Shown here: positions 44,379 through 53,201 of the stretch, in pieces | Layout of the letters: every line of letters begins with the position of its first letter | How positions within the stretch are numbered: the stretch's first letter is position 1 | NCBI RefSeq assembly: GCF_010501065.1 | Contig: NZ_QVMM01000009.1 | Coordinates: 1-64,000, forward strand | Direction of reading: 5' to 3' | Length of the DNA: 64,000 bases | Source: Dysgonomonas sp. 216 | GTDB taxonomy: Bacteria > Bacteroidota > Bacteroidia > Bacteroidales > Dysgonomonadaceae | Position numbers and translations under genes: made by a program | Notes under the pieces: generated by a model | What the model was told of the DNA's origin: nothing | Databases searched by the model: none | Seen by the model: the letters and a program-made list of their open reading frames with translations, nothing else

Positions 44379-46817
44379 ATGAAAGTAATGAAATTTGGAG
44401 GAACATCGTTAGGTTCCTCTACCAATATTTTAAATGTAAAGAAGATAGTCGATGCCGAAAAAGGCTCGGTAGTGTTGGTTATTTCAGCTTTCGGAGGAAT
44501 AACGGACAAGCTGCTCAAAACATCGGAGATGGCAGCATCGGGCGATGCCGCATACGAAGGCTTGTTCGACCTTGTTGTAGATTATCATTATAATATTATA
44601 TCCGACTTGCCTTTTGAGAGTAGTGTAAGAACCGAACTAACTCAGAAAGTCGGGACGTTGTTAGAAGAACTTCAGAATATATTTAAAGGAGTTTATCTAA
44701 TAAACGATCTTTCGGCACGCACATCGGATAAAATAGTAAGTTACGGAGAACGTTTATCTACGCTGATATTAAATTATGTGTTCTCCGATTTCAGGTTGTT
44801 AGATGCTACACAACTGATAAAAACAGATACGAATTTCGGAAAACATATCCCCGATTTGGAGCTGTCGGGCAGTCTGATAAAGAATGCCTATGCTACTTCG
44901 GGAGGCAAAGTGTTGGTGTCGGGTTTTATCTCAAGTTGTAAAACTAAAGGGGAAATAACCAACCTCGGACGTGGAGGATCGGATTATACTGCCGCCATAT
45001 TTGCTTCGGCACTCGATGCCGACGAGCTCGAAATATGGACGGATGTGGATGGCTTTATGTCGGCCGATCCTAAAGTTATTAATGGCGCGTATGTTATAGA
45101 TAACCTTACATTTACCGAAGCAACCGAACTTTGTAATTTTGGTGCTAAAATAATTTATCCGCCTACAATATTCCCCGTTTATCATAAGAATATCCCGATA
45201 AGGATTAAAAATACATTTAACCCTACGGCTTCGGGCACATATATATCGCACGATGGAGGCAGTAGAAAAGGAAAATCGCTGATAAAAGGTATATCCTCTA
45301 TTCCTGATACCTGCCTTATCACCGTACAAGGCTTGGGAATGGTAGGGATAATAGGCGTTAATTACCGAATATTCAGCGCATTGGCAAATAACGGCATAAG
45401 TGTTTTCCTTGTGTCGCAGGCTTCTTCCGAAAACAGTACTTCGATAGGTGTCCGTTCCGAAGATGCCGATTTGGCGGTAAAAGTTCTTGAAGACGAGTTT
45501 GCCCGCGAAATAACATTGGGTAGCATAAACAGGGTATTGCTCGAACGCGATCTGGCAACAGTATCTATTGTTGGAGAGAATATGAAATACACTCCCGGAA
45601 TTGCAGGGAAATTGTTCGATACGCTCGGGCGTGGAGGCATTAGTGTTGTGGCATGTGCTCAGGGTGCATCGGAAGTAAACATTTCTTTTGTTATAAAGAA
45701 TCAGTCTCTGCGGAAGGCGCTGAACTCCATTCACGATTCATTTTTCCTTTCCAACTATAAAGTGCTTAACCTGTTTATTGTAGGCATTGGGGTTGTTGGG
45801 GGCAATTTAATAGATCAGATAAAGCAGCAACAACCAAAATTGATGGAACAGTTTGCCTTGAAACTGAATGTAGTGGGCATAGCAAGTAGTCGAAAAGCAT
45901 TGTTCCAAAGAGAAGGAATAGATTTGAATAACTACAGGCAAATGCTCGATAAAGATGGCATTGACAGTTCTCCAAGTATATTGCAAGATCAGATTTTGGA
46001 CATGAATATCTTTAATGCTGTATTTGTCGATTGCACAGCAAATGAGCAAGTTGCAGGATTGTACGAAGGGCTTATGTCGAAAAGTATTTCGGTGGTTACT
46101 GCAAATAAAATAGCAGCCTCTTCGGATTATGACAATTACACAAAACTGAAAAATATATCGCGCGATCGTAATGTGAAGTTCTTGTTCGAAACCAATGTGG
46201 GTGCAGGGCTTCCAATCATCAATACAATGAATTCGCTGATAAATTCAGGCGATAAAATTATAAAGCTCGAAGCTGTGCTTTCGGGGACGCTTAATTATAT
46301 ATTTAATACAATAAGCAAGGATATTCCGTTCAGTAAAGCTATACTGATGGCTAAGGAGGCTGGTTTTGCCGAGCCCGATCCAAGAATAGACCTGAGTGGT
46401 ATGGATGTTGTTCGCAAATTGGTAATACTTACACGCGAGGCAGGGCATGAGGTAGAGCAAAAAGATGTTACGAAAAACTTGTTTGTTCCTCAAAAGTACT
46501 TCGATGGAACATTGGATGTTTTTTGGTCTACTATTGGCGAATTGGATGCCGATTTCGAGGCTCGCAGACAAAAGCTTGAGAGCGAGAAAAAGCGCCTGCG
46601 TTTTGTTGCAAAATACGAGAACGGAAAATGCGAGGTTGGCTTGCAGGAAGTAGAGTTTACGCATCCTTTCTACGATTTGGAAGGCAGTAACAATATAGTG
46701 CAAATAACGACCGAGCGGTACAATATGCCAATGAGTATTAAAGGATACGGCGCCGGAGCAAGTGTGACGGCTGCAGGTGTATTTGCCGATATAATAAGCA
46801 TAGCGAATATCCGCTAA
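44379..46817 (+). CDS. thrA: Bifunctional aspartokinase / homoserine dehydrogenase
   Basis: An 812-residue enzyme that catalyses the first and third steps from aspartate to threonine. The aspartokinase part begins MKVMKFGGTSLGSS and has the NLGRGGSDYTAA motif; two ACT-type regulatory segments follow (about residues 305-465). The homoserine dehydrogenase part begins IVGIGVVGGNLIDQI (NAD(P) site) and includes FETNVGAGLPIINT, LSGTLNYIF and the GAGASVTAAGVFADI end. Threonine feedback through the ACT region is expected from the family. It is followed by apgM (43 bp) and thrC (12 bp further), a compact operon. Confidence 0.96.
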   Translation: MKVMKFGGTSLGSSTNILNVKKIVDAEKGSVVLVISAFGGITDKLLKTSEMAASGDAAYEGLFDLVVDYHYNIISDLPFESSVRTELTQKVGTLLEELQNIFKGVYLINDLSARTSDKIVSYGERLSTLILNYVFSDFRLLDATQLIKTDTNFGKHIPDLELSGSLIKNAYATSGGKVLVSGFISSCKTKGEITNLGRGGSDYTAAIFASALDADELEIWTDVDGFMSADPKVINGAYVIDNLTFTEATELCNFGAKIIYPPTIFPVYHKNIPIRIKNTFNPTASGTYISHDGGSRKGKSLIKGISSIPDTCLITVQGLGMVGIIGVNYRIFSALANNGISVFLVSQASSENSTSIGVRSEDADLAVKVLEDEFAREITLGSINRVLLERDLATVSIVGENMKYTPGIAGKLFDTLGRGGISVVACAQGASEVNISFVIKNQSLRKALNSIHDSFFLSNYKVLNLFIVGIGVVGGNLIDQIKQQQPKLMEQFALKLNVVGIASSRKALFQREGIDLNNYRQMLDKDGIDSSPSILQDQILDMNIFNAVFVDCTANEQVAGLYEGLMSKSISVVTANKIAASSDYDNYTKLKNISRDRNVKFLFETNVGAGLPIINTMNSLINSGDKIIKLEAVLSGTLNYIFNTISKDIPFSKAILMAKEAGFAEPDPRIDLSGMDVVRKLVILTREAGHEVEQKDVTKNLFVPQKYFDGTLDVFWSTIGELDADFEARRQKLESEKKRLRFVAKYENGKCEVGLQEVEFTHPFYDLEGSNNIVQITTERYNMPMSIKGYGAGASVTAAGVFADIISIANIR

Positions 46818-46860
46818 AAAACAGACTACTTATTTTATTAACTTGTTCAACAAATTATAA

Positions 46861-48072
46861 ATGAAATATATAATAATACTAGGCGATGGCATGGCCGATG
46901 AGCCTATCGAAGCATTAGGAGGTAAAACGCCTCTACAAGTTGCTAAAAAGCCCTATATCGATATGTTAGCAGCAAAAGGCAAAAACGGTTTGCTTGATAC
47001 TATTCCAGAGGGGTTTAAACCGGGTAGCGAAATTGCAAACCTTTCGGTTTTAGGGTACGATGTACCTAAAGTATTCGAGGGGCGTGGTTCGCTCGAAGCG
47101 GCAAGCATAGGCGTAGATATTGAACCGGGAGAAATGGCTATGCGCTGCAATATTATCTGTATTGAAGATGGTAAGATAAAAAACCATTCGGCAGGACATA
47201 TATCTACAGAAGAAGCAACCGAATTAATAACATTTCTGGATAAGGAACTGAACGATGGGGAAGTGAGCCTGTATCCGGGCGTATCGTATCGTCATTTGTT
47301 AAAACTGAAAGGTGGAAATAAAAACCTCGATTGTACTGCTCCACACGATGTAATGGGTACACCGTTCAAAGATGTGATGATTAAGGCTACAACAGAAGAT
47401 GCGGAAGAAACAGCCGCTTATCTGAATAATCTGATAATAAAATCGCAGGAGCTTTTAAAAAATCATCCCGTAAACCTGAAACGTATAGCAGAAGGGAAAG
47501 ATCCTGCAAATAGTATCTGGCCTTGGTCGCCGGGCTATCGTCCGCAAATGGAAACTTTACAACAGCTATATGGTATAAAGAGCGGTTCGGTAATTTCGGC
47601 CGTCGATCTTATAATGGGTATAGGTGTTTATGCGGGGTTAAAGCTCATTCATGTAGAGGGTGCGACAGGCTTATACGATACCAATTACGAAGGAAAGGCT
47701 CAGGCTGCAATCGACGCATTAAAGAACGATGATTTTGTTTATTTGCATATCGAGGCCAGCGATGAAGCCGGTCACGAAGGCGATTACGAACTTAAAACTA
47801 AAACAATAGAGTATCTCGATCAGCGGGTTGTTAAAACCATATACGAGGCTACAAAAGATTGGGACGAGCCTGTTGCTATTGCCATATTACCCGATCATCC
47901 TACTCCGTGCGCCATAAAAACACATACCAATAAACCTGTTCCGTTTATTATATACAGGCCCGATGCCGAAGGCGATTCTGTGCAGATGTACGATGAATTT
48001 GAATCGGCAAAAGGAGCTTACGGAATGCTGAAAGGTCCTGAGTTTATGGAAACTTTTTTAAAGAAACAATAA
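46861..48072 (+). CDS. apgM: ApgM-type phosphoglycerate mutase, probable homoserine kinase
   Basis: A 403-residue alkaline-phosphatase-superfamily protein of the archaeal-type, cofactor-independent phosphoglycerate mutase group. The metal-binding starts IILGDGMADEP, GSEIANLSVLGYD with the catalytic Ser, GHISTEEATEL, the EASDEAGHEGDYELK metal site and LPDHPTPC are all visible. Its place between thrA and thrC, with no ThrB-type kinase in the cluster, fits the proposal that this group phosphorylates homoserine in Bacteroidota. That step is needed to link thrA with thrC. I see no residue that proves it, so mutase activity remains possible. Confidence 0.9.
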   Translation: MKYIIILGDGMADEPIEALGGKTPLQVAKKPYIDMLAAKGKNGLLDTIPEGFKPGSEIANLSVLGYDVPKVFEGRGSLEAASIGVDIEPGEMAMRCNIICIEDGKIKNHSAGHISTEEATELITFLDKELNDGEVSLYPGVSYRHLLKLKGGNKNLDCTAPHDVMGTPFKDVMIKATTEDAEETAAYLNNLIIKSQELLKNHPVNLKRIAEGKDPANSIWPWSPGYRPQMETLQQLYGIKSGSVISAVDLIMGIGVYAGLKLIHVEGATGLYDTNYEGKAQAAIDALKNDDFVYLHIEASDEAGHEGDYELKTKTIEYLDQRVVKTIYEATKDWDEPVAIAILPDHPTPCAIKTHTNKPVPFIIYRPDAEGDSVQMYDEFESAKGAYGMLKGPEFMETFLKKQ

Positions 48073-48084
48073 TATCCTAAAATA

Positions 48085-49392
48085 ATGAAATACTACAGTA
48101 CTAATAAACAAGCACCCGAAGCAAGCCTTCAGGAAGCAGTAGTGAAAGGGTTGGCTCCTGATAAGGGACTTTATATGCCCGAAAAGATAAAGCAATTACC
48201 TCAGTCGTTCTTTGATAATATTGAGGACATGAGCTTTCAGGAAATAGCTTATGTTGTAGCCGATGCGTTTTTTGGTGAAGATATAGAAGCCGATACGCTG
48301 AAAAAAATAGTATACGATACACTGAATTTTGACGTGCCATTAGTACATGTCGATAAAAATATTTACAGTTTGGAGCTTTTTCATGGCCCTACGCTTGCTT
48401 TTAAAGATGTAGGAGCCCGTTTTATGGCTCGTTTGTTAGGCTACTTCATTAAAAAACAGGGGCAAAAGGATGTAAAGGTTCTTGTTGCTACTTCGGGCGA
48501 TACAGGCAGTGCCGTTGCTAACGGATTTTTAGGTGTAGAGGGTATACATGTTTATGTTCTATATCCGAAGGGAAAAGTCAGCGCTATACAAGAATGCCAG
48601 TTTACAACCTTGGGACAAAACATTACATCGCTCGAAATAGATGGGACATTCGACGATTGTCAGGCTTTGGTTAAATCTGCATTTATGGATGATGATTTAA
48701 ACAAGGCACTGAATTTAACATCGGCAAACTCAATTAATGTAGCTCGTTTTTTGCCACAGGCATTCTATTATTTTTATGCTTATGCGCAATTGAAAAAGCA
48801 GGGTAAAGCTAATAAAGTAGTTGTTTGTGTACCTAGCGGAAACTTTGGTAATCTTACAGCCGGATTAATTGCCAAACGTATGGGATTGCCTATCGAGCAC
48901 TTTATTGCTGCAAATAATGCGAACGACGTGTTTTTTGAATACCTCGAAACCGGAGAATACAACCCTCGTCCATCTGTTCAAACATTGGCTAATGCCATGG
49001 ATGTTGGCGATCCTAGTAACTTTGCGCGTATACTCGATTTATATAATCATTCGCATGAAGCTATAACAAACGAGATAGAAGGCTATACCTATCGGGATGA
49101 AGCTATCCAAAACATTGTTAAATACACATACGACCGTACCGGATATATTCTCGATCCTCATGGGGCTTGCGGGTATGCGGCATTGGAAGATGGTTTGAGA
49201 ACCGATGAAACAGGAGTGTTTTTGGAAACAGCGCATCCAACAAAGTTTCTTGATACGGTTGAATCTATTCTCTCCCGAAAAGTAGAAATACCGGCTAAGC
49301 TACAAGCTTTTATGAAAGGTGAGAAAAAAAGTATTGAGCTTCCTGTTGATTTTTCGGCATTTAAAAACTTTTTATTAAAGGAGGCTAATTAA
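48085..49392 (+). CDS. thrC: Threonine synthase
   Basis: A 435-residue PLP enzyme that converts O-phosphohomoserine into threonine. The PLP lysine is in GPTLAFKDVGARF, the phosphate-binding region in VLVATSGDTGSAVA and the substrate loop in VCVPSGNFGNLTAGLIAK. The N-terminal beginning (MKYYSTNKQAPEASLQEAV) and end (LPVDFSAFKNFLL) are those of the family's fungal/bacterial class. It is the last gene of the thrA-apgM-thrC operon, 12 bp after apgM. I see no clear terminator before the next gene, 49 bp on. Confidence 0.95.
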   Translation: MKYYSTNKQAPEASLQEAVVKGLAPDKGLYMPEKIKQLPQSFFDNIEDMSFQEIAYVVADAFFGEDIEADTLKKIVYDTLNFDVPLVHVDKNIYSLELFHGPTLAFKDVGARFMARLLGYFIKKQGQKDVKVLVATSGDTGSAVANGFLGVEGIHVYVLYPKGKVSAIQECQFTTLGQNITSLEIDGTFDDCQALVKSAFMDDDLNKALNLTSANSINVARFLPQAFYYFYAYAQLKKQGKANKVVVCVPSGNFGNLTAGLIAKRMGLPIEHFIAANNANDVFFEYLETGEYNPRPSVQTLANAMDVGDPSNFARILDLYNHSHEAITNEIEGYTYRDEAIQNIVKYTYDRTGYILDPHGACGYAALEDGLRTDETGVFLETAHPTKFLDTVESILSRKVEIPAKLQAFMKGEKKSIELPVDFSAFKNFLLKEAN

Positions 49393-49441
49393 ACTTTTTG
49401 CCTTTTTATTTGTCTTAAGTTTTATACAAAACTAATAACAT

Positions 49442-49924
49442 ATGAAAAAGAGACTACAACAATTTGCAATTATTGCTTTAACCTTGACAGGTTTTTTATC
49501 ATTAAACTCATGTGGAGATGATATAACTGAGCTGCACGAGCATTATTACGAAGATCCGAGTACCTATTGGGATATTGTATTCCTAACCGTTGGAGATTCC
49601 AGTTCGGGCGAGAAGTACAAGTGGAAATGGAATTCTGATATACATAAATATTATTGTGTGATACCGGTGTCCGAAATTTCAGAAAAAGCGTATGACTATG
49701 GTGCAATCTTAGCTTATACTTTTTACGGTAAGTATGATGAAGATGAAACACAACATCAATTGAGGCATTATGCAAATAATGGAGCAATAATAGATTATGA
49801 TATTTCGTATGATATGGAACAAACTATCTGTTTCTATTATTATTGGGACGATTACATGAATACCACGCCTCCCCCTACTTTCAACTTTAAGGTAGTATTG
49901 CTAAGCCCGGGCAAATTGAATTAA
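49442..49924 (+). CDS. Hypothetical lipoprotein
   Basis: A 160-residue protein with a lipoprotein signal (hydrophobic run IIALTLTGFLSLNSC with the Cys at residue 24). The mature part is acidic and aromatic-rich (STYWDIVFL, YKWKWNSDIHKYYCVI, ICFYYYWDDYM), suggesting a small beta-sandwich. No family is recognised. It follows thrC but encodes an envelope protein, so it is probably a separate unit. Confidence 0.65.
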   Translation: MKKRLQQFAIIALTLTGFLSLNSCGDDITELHEHYYEDPSTYWDIVFLTVGDSSSGEKYKWKWNSDIHKYYCVIPVSEISEKAYDYGAILAYTFYGKYDEDETQHQLRHYANNGAIIDYDISYDMEQTICFYYYWDDYMNTTPPPTFNFKVVLLSPGKLN

Positions 49925-49964
49925 AAAAAACAGACAAGAATTTGTCTTGTCATTTTATTATATG

Positions 49965-49996
49965 AATAAAGGCTTCCTGTTACGGAAGCCTTTATT
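49965..49996. terminator. Bidirectional terminator between the lipoprotein and galE
   Basis: A perfect 13-bp stem (aataaaggcttcc / ggaagcctttatt) with a 6-base loop, with A and T runs on both sides so that it serves both converging genes. A second weaker hairpin, gacaag/cttgtc at 49933-49951, precedes it. Confidence 0.85.
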
Positions 49997-50002
49997 GTTA
50001 AT

Positions 50003-51037
50003 CTACATAATGCCTTTTTCTCTTAGCTTTAACTGCCATTTCCAGGCCGAAAGCATTGTATCTTCAATATTTTCTTTAGCTGTCCATCCCAGCACTTTGT
50101 TTGCTTTGGTTGGTTCAGCCCATATTTTTTCGATGTCGCCTTCACGACGTCCAACAATCTTGTAGTTTAGTTTTACGTCAGCAACTTTTTCGAACACCCT
50201 TATCAGTTCAAGAACCGAAACTCCGTTTCCTGTGCCAAGGTTAAATAGTTCTACTTTATCTTCGCTTTTATTGCCTAACATTCTGTCGATAGCAATTACG
50301 TGAGCTTTAGCCAAGTCTACAACATTAATAAAATCGCGTATGCACGAACCGTCAGGCGTATTGTAATCGTCTCCAAATACACTCAATTCTTTACGTACAC
50401 CTATGGCTGTTTGAGTAATATATGGAACAAGGTTTTGAGGTACACCATTTGGCAATTCTCCGATTTCGGTGCTGGGGTGTGCCCCTATAGGATTAAAATA
50501 ACGTAGAATTATGCTTTTGATGGTAGCCCCCGAACGGATATAATCCTGAATGATTTCTTCGTTTATTTGTTTTGTGTTTCCGTACGGAGAAGCAGCAGGT
50601 TTAATAGGAGCTGTTTCGTCAATTGGATTCACATCGGGTTCGCCATATACAGTGCATGACGAAGAGAAAACAATGCCTTTTACGTCGTATTTTGGCATTA
50701 GTTCCAACAGGTTTATTAGCGAAACTATGTTGTTGCGGTAATATAGTAGAGGTTTTTCAACCGACTCACCTACAGCTTTGCTTGCTGCAAAGTGGATAAT
50801 ACCTTGTATTCCTTTGTGTTTTTCAAACAATTTTTTTAATCCTTCCAGATCGTTACAGTCAAGTTGTTCGAAAACGGGACGAATTCCTGTGATTTTTTCA
50901 ATACCGTCAATCGAATCGGCAGTCGAGTTCGACAAGTCATCAATTATTACAACTTCATACCCTGCGTTCTGTAGTTCAACAGCTGTATGCGAACCGATAT
51001 ATCCGGTGCCGCCCGTTACTAAAATTTTACCTTTCAT
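50003..51037 (-). CDS. galE: UDP-glucose 4-epimerase
   Basis: A 344-residue short-chain dehydrogenase that interconverts UDP-glucose and UDP-galactose. It has the NAD motif VTGGTGYIGSH, the FSSSCTVYGEP segment with the catalytic Ser, Tyr-x-x-x-Lys in SPYGNTKQ, and the GDDYNTPDGSCIRDFINV substrate loop. It acts in the cytoplasm, supplying galactose units for surface sugars and galactose use. It stands alone on the minus strand with a TATCTTTG box at 51080-51087. Confidence 0.95.
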   Translation of the reverse strand: MKGKILVTGGTGYIGSHTAVELQNAGYEVVIIDDLSNSTADSIDGIEKITGIRPVFEQLDCNDLEGLKKLFEKHKGIQGIIHFAASKAVGESVEKPLLYYRNNIVSLINLLELMPKYDVKGIVFSSSCTVYGEPDVNPIDETAPIKPAASPYGNTKQINEEIIQDYIRSGATIKSIILRYFNPIGAHPSTEIGELPNGVPQNLVPYITQTAIGVRKELSVFGDDYNTPDGSCIRDFINVVDLAKAHVIAIDRMLGNKSEDKVELFNLGTGNGVSVLELIRVFEKVADVKLNYKIVGRREGDIEKIWAEPTKANKVLGWTAKENIEDTMLSAWKWQLKLREKGIM

Positions 51038-51079
51038 ACATTTATTCTTTTATCTGGTTATCCTACCATAGTTAAAGCA

Positions 51080-51087
51080 CAAAGATA
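51080..51087 (-). promoter_or_regulatory. -7 box (TAnnTTTG) for galE
   Basis: TATCTTTG on the minus strand, 42 bp before the galE ATG. Confidence 0.5.
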
Positions 51088-51173
51088 GTTAAAGATGATA
51101 ATAAAAACTTGCATTGATTTGTCAAAATTTCACTATATTGTATTATTGCAAGTATAGTATGAATTTGTTTTTT

Positions 51174-51181
51174 TACCTTTG
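51174..51181 (+). promoter_or_regulatory. -7 box (TAnnTTTG) for the small lipoprotein and glnS
   Basis: TACCTTTG, 15 bp before the lipoprotein start codon at 51197. Confidence 0.5.
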
Positions 51182-51196
51182 CTTTAAATTTAAGAA

Positions 51197-51460
51197 ATGG
51201 TCAGGATTAAGATATTCTTTGTTTTAACAGCAGTTCTTTTTATCTTCGTATCTTGCTTGGGCGACAAAATAGAGAGTGATGCAATAAAAGCAGTTGAGTT
51301 AACTAATGCCTCGCTGCAATATACGGAGGAGAAAAATCTGGAATCGGCAGAGAGGGCATATTTAGAGTTTCGGAGAATTATCGAAAAATACGAAAAGGCT
51401 GGTCAAGGAGAAGAATTTTATAATATTTACAATAACTATTTATTAAATCCTGAAGGTTAA
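51197..51460 (+). CDS. Small hypothetical lipoprotein
   Basis: An 87-residue protein with a lipoprotein signal (FFVLTAVLFIFVSC, Cys20) and a helical, charged mature part (LQYTEEKNLESAERAYLEFR) that looks like a single coiled-coil or TPR-like hairpin. No family is recognised. It lies 22 bp ahead of glnS and is probably on the same transcript. Confidence 0.65.
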   Translation: MVRIKIFFVLTAVLFIFVSCLGDKIESDAIKAVELTNASLQYTEEKNLESAERAYLEFRRIIEKYEKAGQGEEFYNIYNNYLLNPEG

Positions 51461-51482
51461 TTAATATATTCTACTGGAATTT

Positions 51483-53180
51483 ATGGAAGAGATAGTAAAC
51501 AACAATGCAGAAGAAAAGAAAAAGAGCCTGAATTTTATTGAGGTTATAGTTGAAGAAGATTTAAAAGAAGGTGTTGTTGACAAAATACAGACGCGTTTTC
51601 CACCCGAACCCAATGGGTACTTACACATTGGGCATGCTAAGGCTATTTGCATGGATTTTGGGTTGGCAAAAAAATATGGAGGTATCTGTAACTTAAGATT
51701 TGATGATACCAATCCGGTAAAAGAGGATGTAGAATATGTCGATTCTATAATGGAAGATATTCAATGGTTGGGTTTCGACTGGAAAAATGTATTTTATGCA
51801 TCAGACTATTTTCCTCAGCTTTGGGATTTTGCTATCCGGTTGATAGAGGAAGGAAAAGCTTATGTTGACGAACAGTCGGCCGAGGTTATAGCCCAACAAA
51901 AAGGAACTCCTACTCAGGCCGGAATAAATAGCCCTTACAGAGACAGGCCTGTTGCTGAAAATCTTGATCTTTTCAGAAAAATGAACGAAGGCGTTTTCGA
52001 AGAAGGCAGTATGGTGTTACGTGCTAAAATAGATATGGCTTCGTCTAATATGCATTTTCGCGACCCTATTATATACCGTATTATAAAACATCCGCATCAC
52101 CGCACAGGTAATACATGGAATGTTTACCCTATGTACGATTTTGCGCATGGACAGTGCGACTATTTCGAAGGAGTAACACACTCTCTCTGTACTTTAGAGT
52201 TTGTTGTGCATCGTCCGTTGTACGATTGGTTTATAGATCAACTGAAAACCGGGGATTATCGTCCACATCAATACGAATTTAACCGTTTGAATCTGAATTA
52301 TACGGTTATGAGTAAACGCAAGCTTCTGCAATTGGTAAAAGAAGGGCTTGTCAGAGGTTGGGACGACCCTCGTATGCCAACCGTATCGGGATTGCGACGC
52401 AGAGGATATACGCCCGAATCGGTAAGAAATTTTATAGATAAAATAGGGTATACTAAATTTGACGGTATAGTAGATGTTGCTTTGTTAGAGCACTCTGTCA
52501 GAGAAGATTTAAATACCCGGGCTACCCGTGTTTCGGCGGTGCTCGATCCTGTAAAGCTTGTTATAACTAATTATCCCGAAGGTAAAACGGAGGAACTCGA
52601 AGCTCAGAATAATCCGGAAGATGTATCTGCCGGAAATCATATGGTGCAGTTCTCCCGTGAATTATATATCGAGCAGGATGATTTTATGGAAGATGCTCCT
52701 AAAAAATATTTTCGTTTGACCCCCGGACAAGAAGTACGCTTAAAACATGCTTACATAATAAAATGTACAGGATGTAAGCGCGACCAAGAAGGTAAAGTAG
52801 TGGAAGTGTATGCCGAATACGATCCTACCACCCGTAGTGGCATGGAAAATAGCGGACGCAAAGTGAAAGGTACAATACATTGGGTGTCGTGTGCTGATGC
52901 TATTGACGCCGAAGTGCGTGTATACGATAGGTTGTTTATGGTTGAAGATACGTCGGAAGATAAAGATCGTGATTTCAGGGAAATGATGAACCCCGATTCG
53001 TTGAAAGTGCTGAAAGGATGTAAGATAGAACCTTTTTTGAAAACAGCGAAACCTTTCGATAATTTTCAGTTTCAACGTTTAGGCTATTTCAATGTCGACC
53101 CCGATTCTACTAAAGATAATTTGGTGTTTAATCGTACAGTCCCATTGAAGGATTCGTGGAGTAAAATAAAGAATAAATAA
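51483..53180 (+). CDS. glnS: Glutaminyl-tRNA synthetase
   Basis: A 565-residue class I synthetase that charges tRNA-Gln directly. It has the HIGH-type motif PNGYLHIGHAKAI, the NLRFDDTNP motif, the CDYFEGVTHSLCTLEF segment and the KMSKS-type motif YTVMSKRKL. The two beta-barrel anticodon domains fill the C-terminal half. The family was acquired by Bacteroidota from eukaryote-like sources; nothing unusual is visible here. Length and motifs are intact. Confidence 0.96.
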   Translation: MEEIVNNNAEEKKKSLNFIEVIVEEDLKEGVVDKIQTRFPPEPNGYLHIGHAKAICMDFGLAKKYGGICNLRFDDTNPVKEDVEYVDSIMEDIQWLGFDWKNVFYASDYFPQLWDFAIRLIEEGKAYVDEQSAEVIAQQKGTPTQAGINSPYRDRPVAENLDLFRKMNEGVFEEGSMVLRAKIDMASSNMHFRDPIIYRIIKHPHHRTGNTWNVYPMYDFAHGQCDYFEGVTHSLCTLEFVVHRPLYDWFIDQLKTGDYRPHQYEFNRLNLNYTVMSKRKLLQLVKEGLVRGWDDPRMPTVSGLRRRGYTPESVRNFIDKIGYTKFDGIVDVALLEHSVREDLNTRATRVSAVLDPVKLVITNYPEGKTEELEAQNNPEDVSAGNHMVQFSRELYIEQDDFMEDAPKKYFRLTPGQEVRLKHAYIIKCTGCKRDQEGKVVEVYAEYDPTTRSGMENSGRKVKGTIHWVSCADAIDAEVRVYDRLFMVEDTSEDKDRDFREMMNPDSLKVLKGCKIEPFLKTAKPFDNFQFQRLGYFNVDPDSTKDNLVFNRTVPLKDSWSKIKNK

Positions 53181-53201
53181 ACATATTGTTTTTTGTCTTT
53201 T

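Noticed and set aside
44931..45734. Minus-strand open frame of 267 codons inside thrA
   Set aside because: Shadow of the aspartokinase region; rich in Cys, Arg and Tyr with no ribosome site or family pattern.
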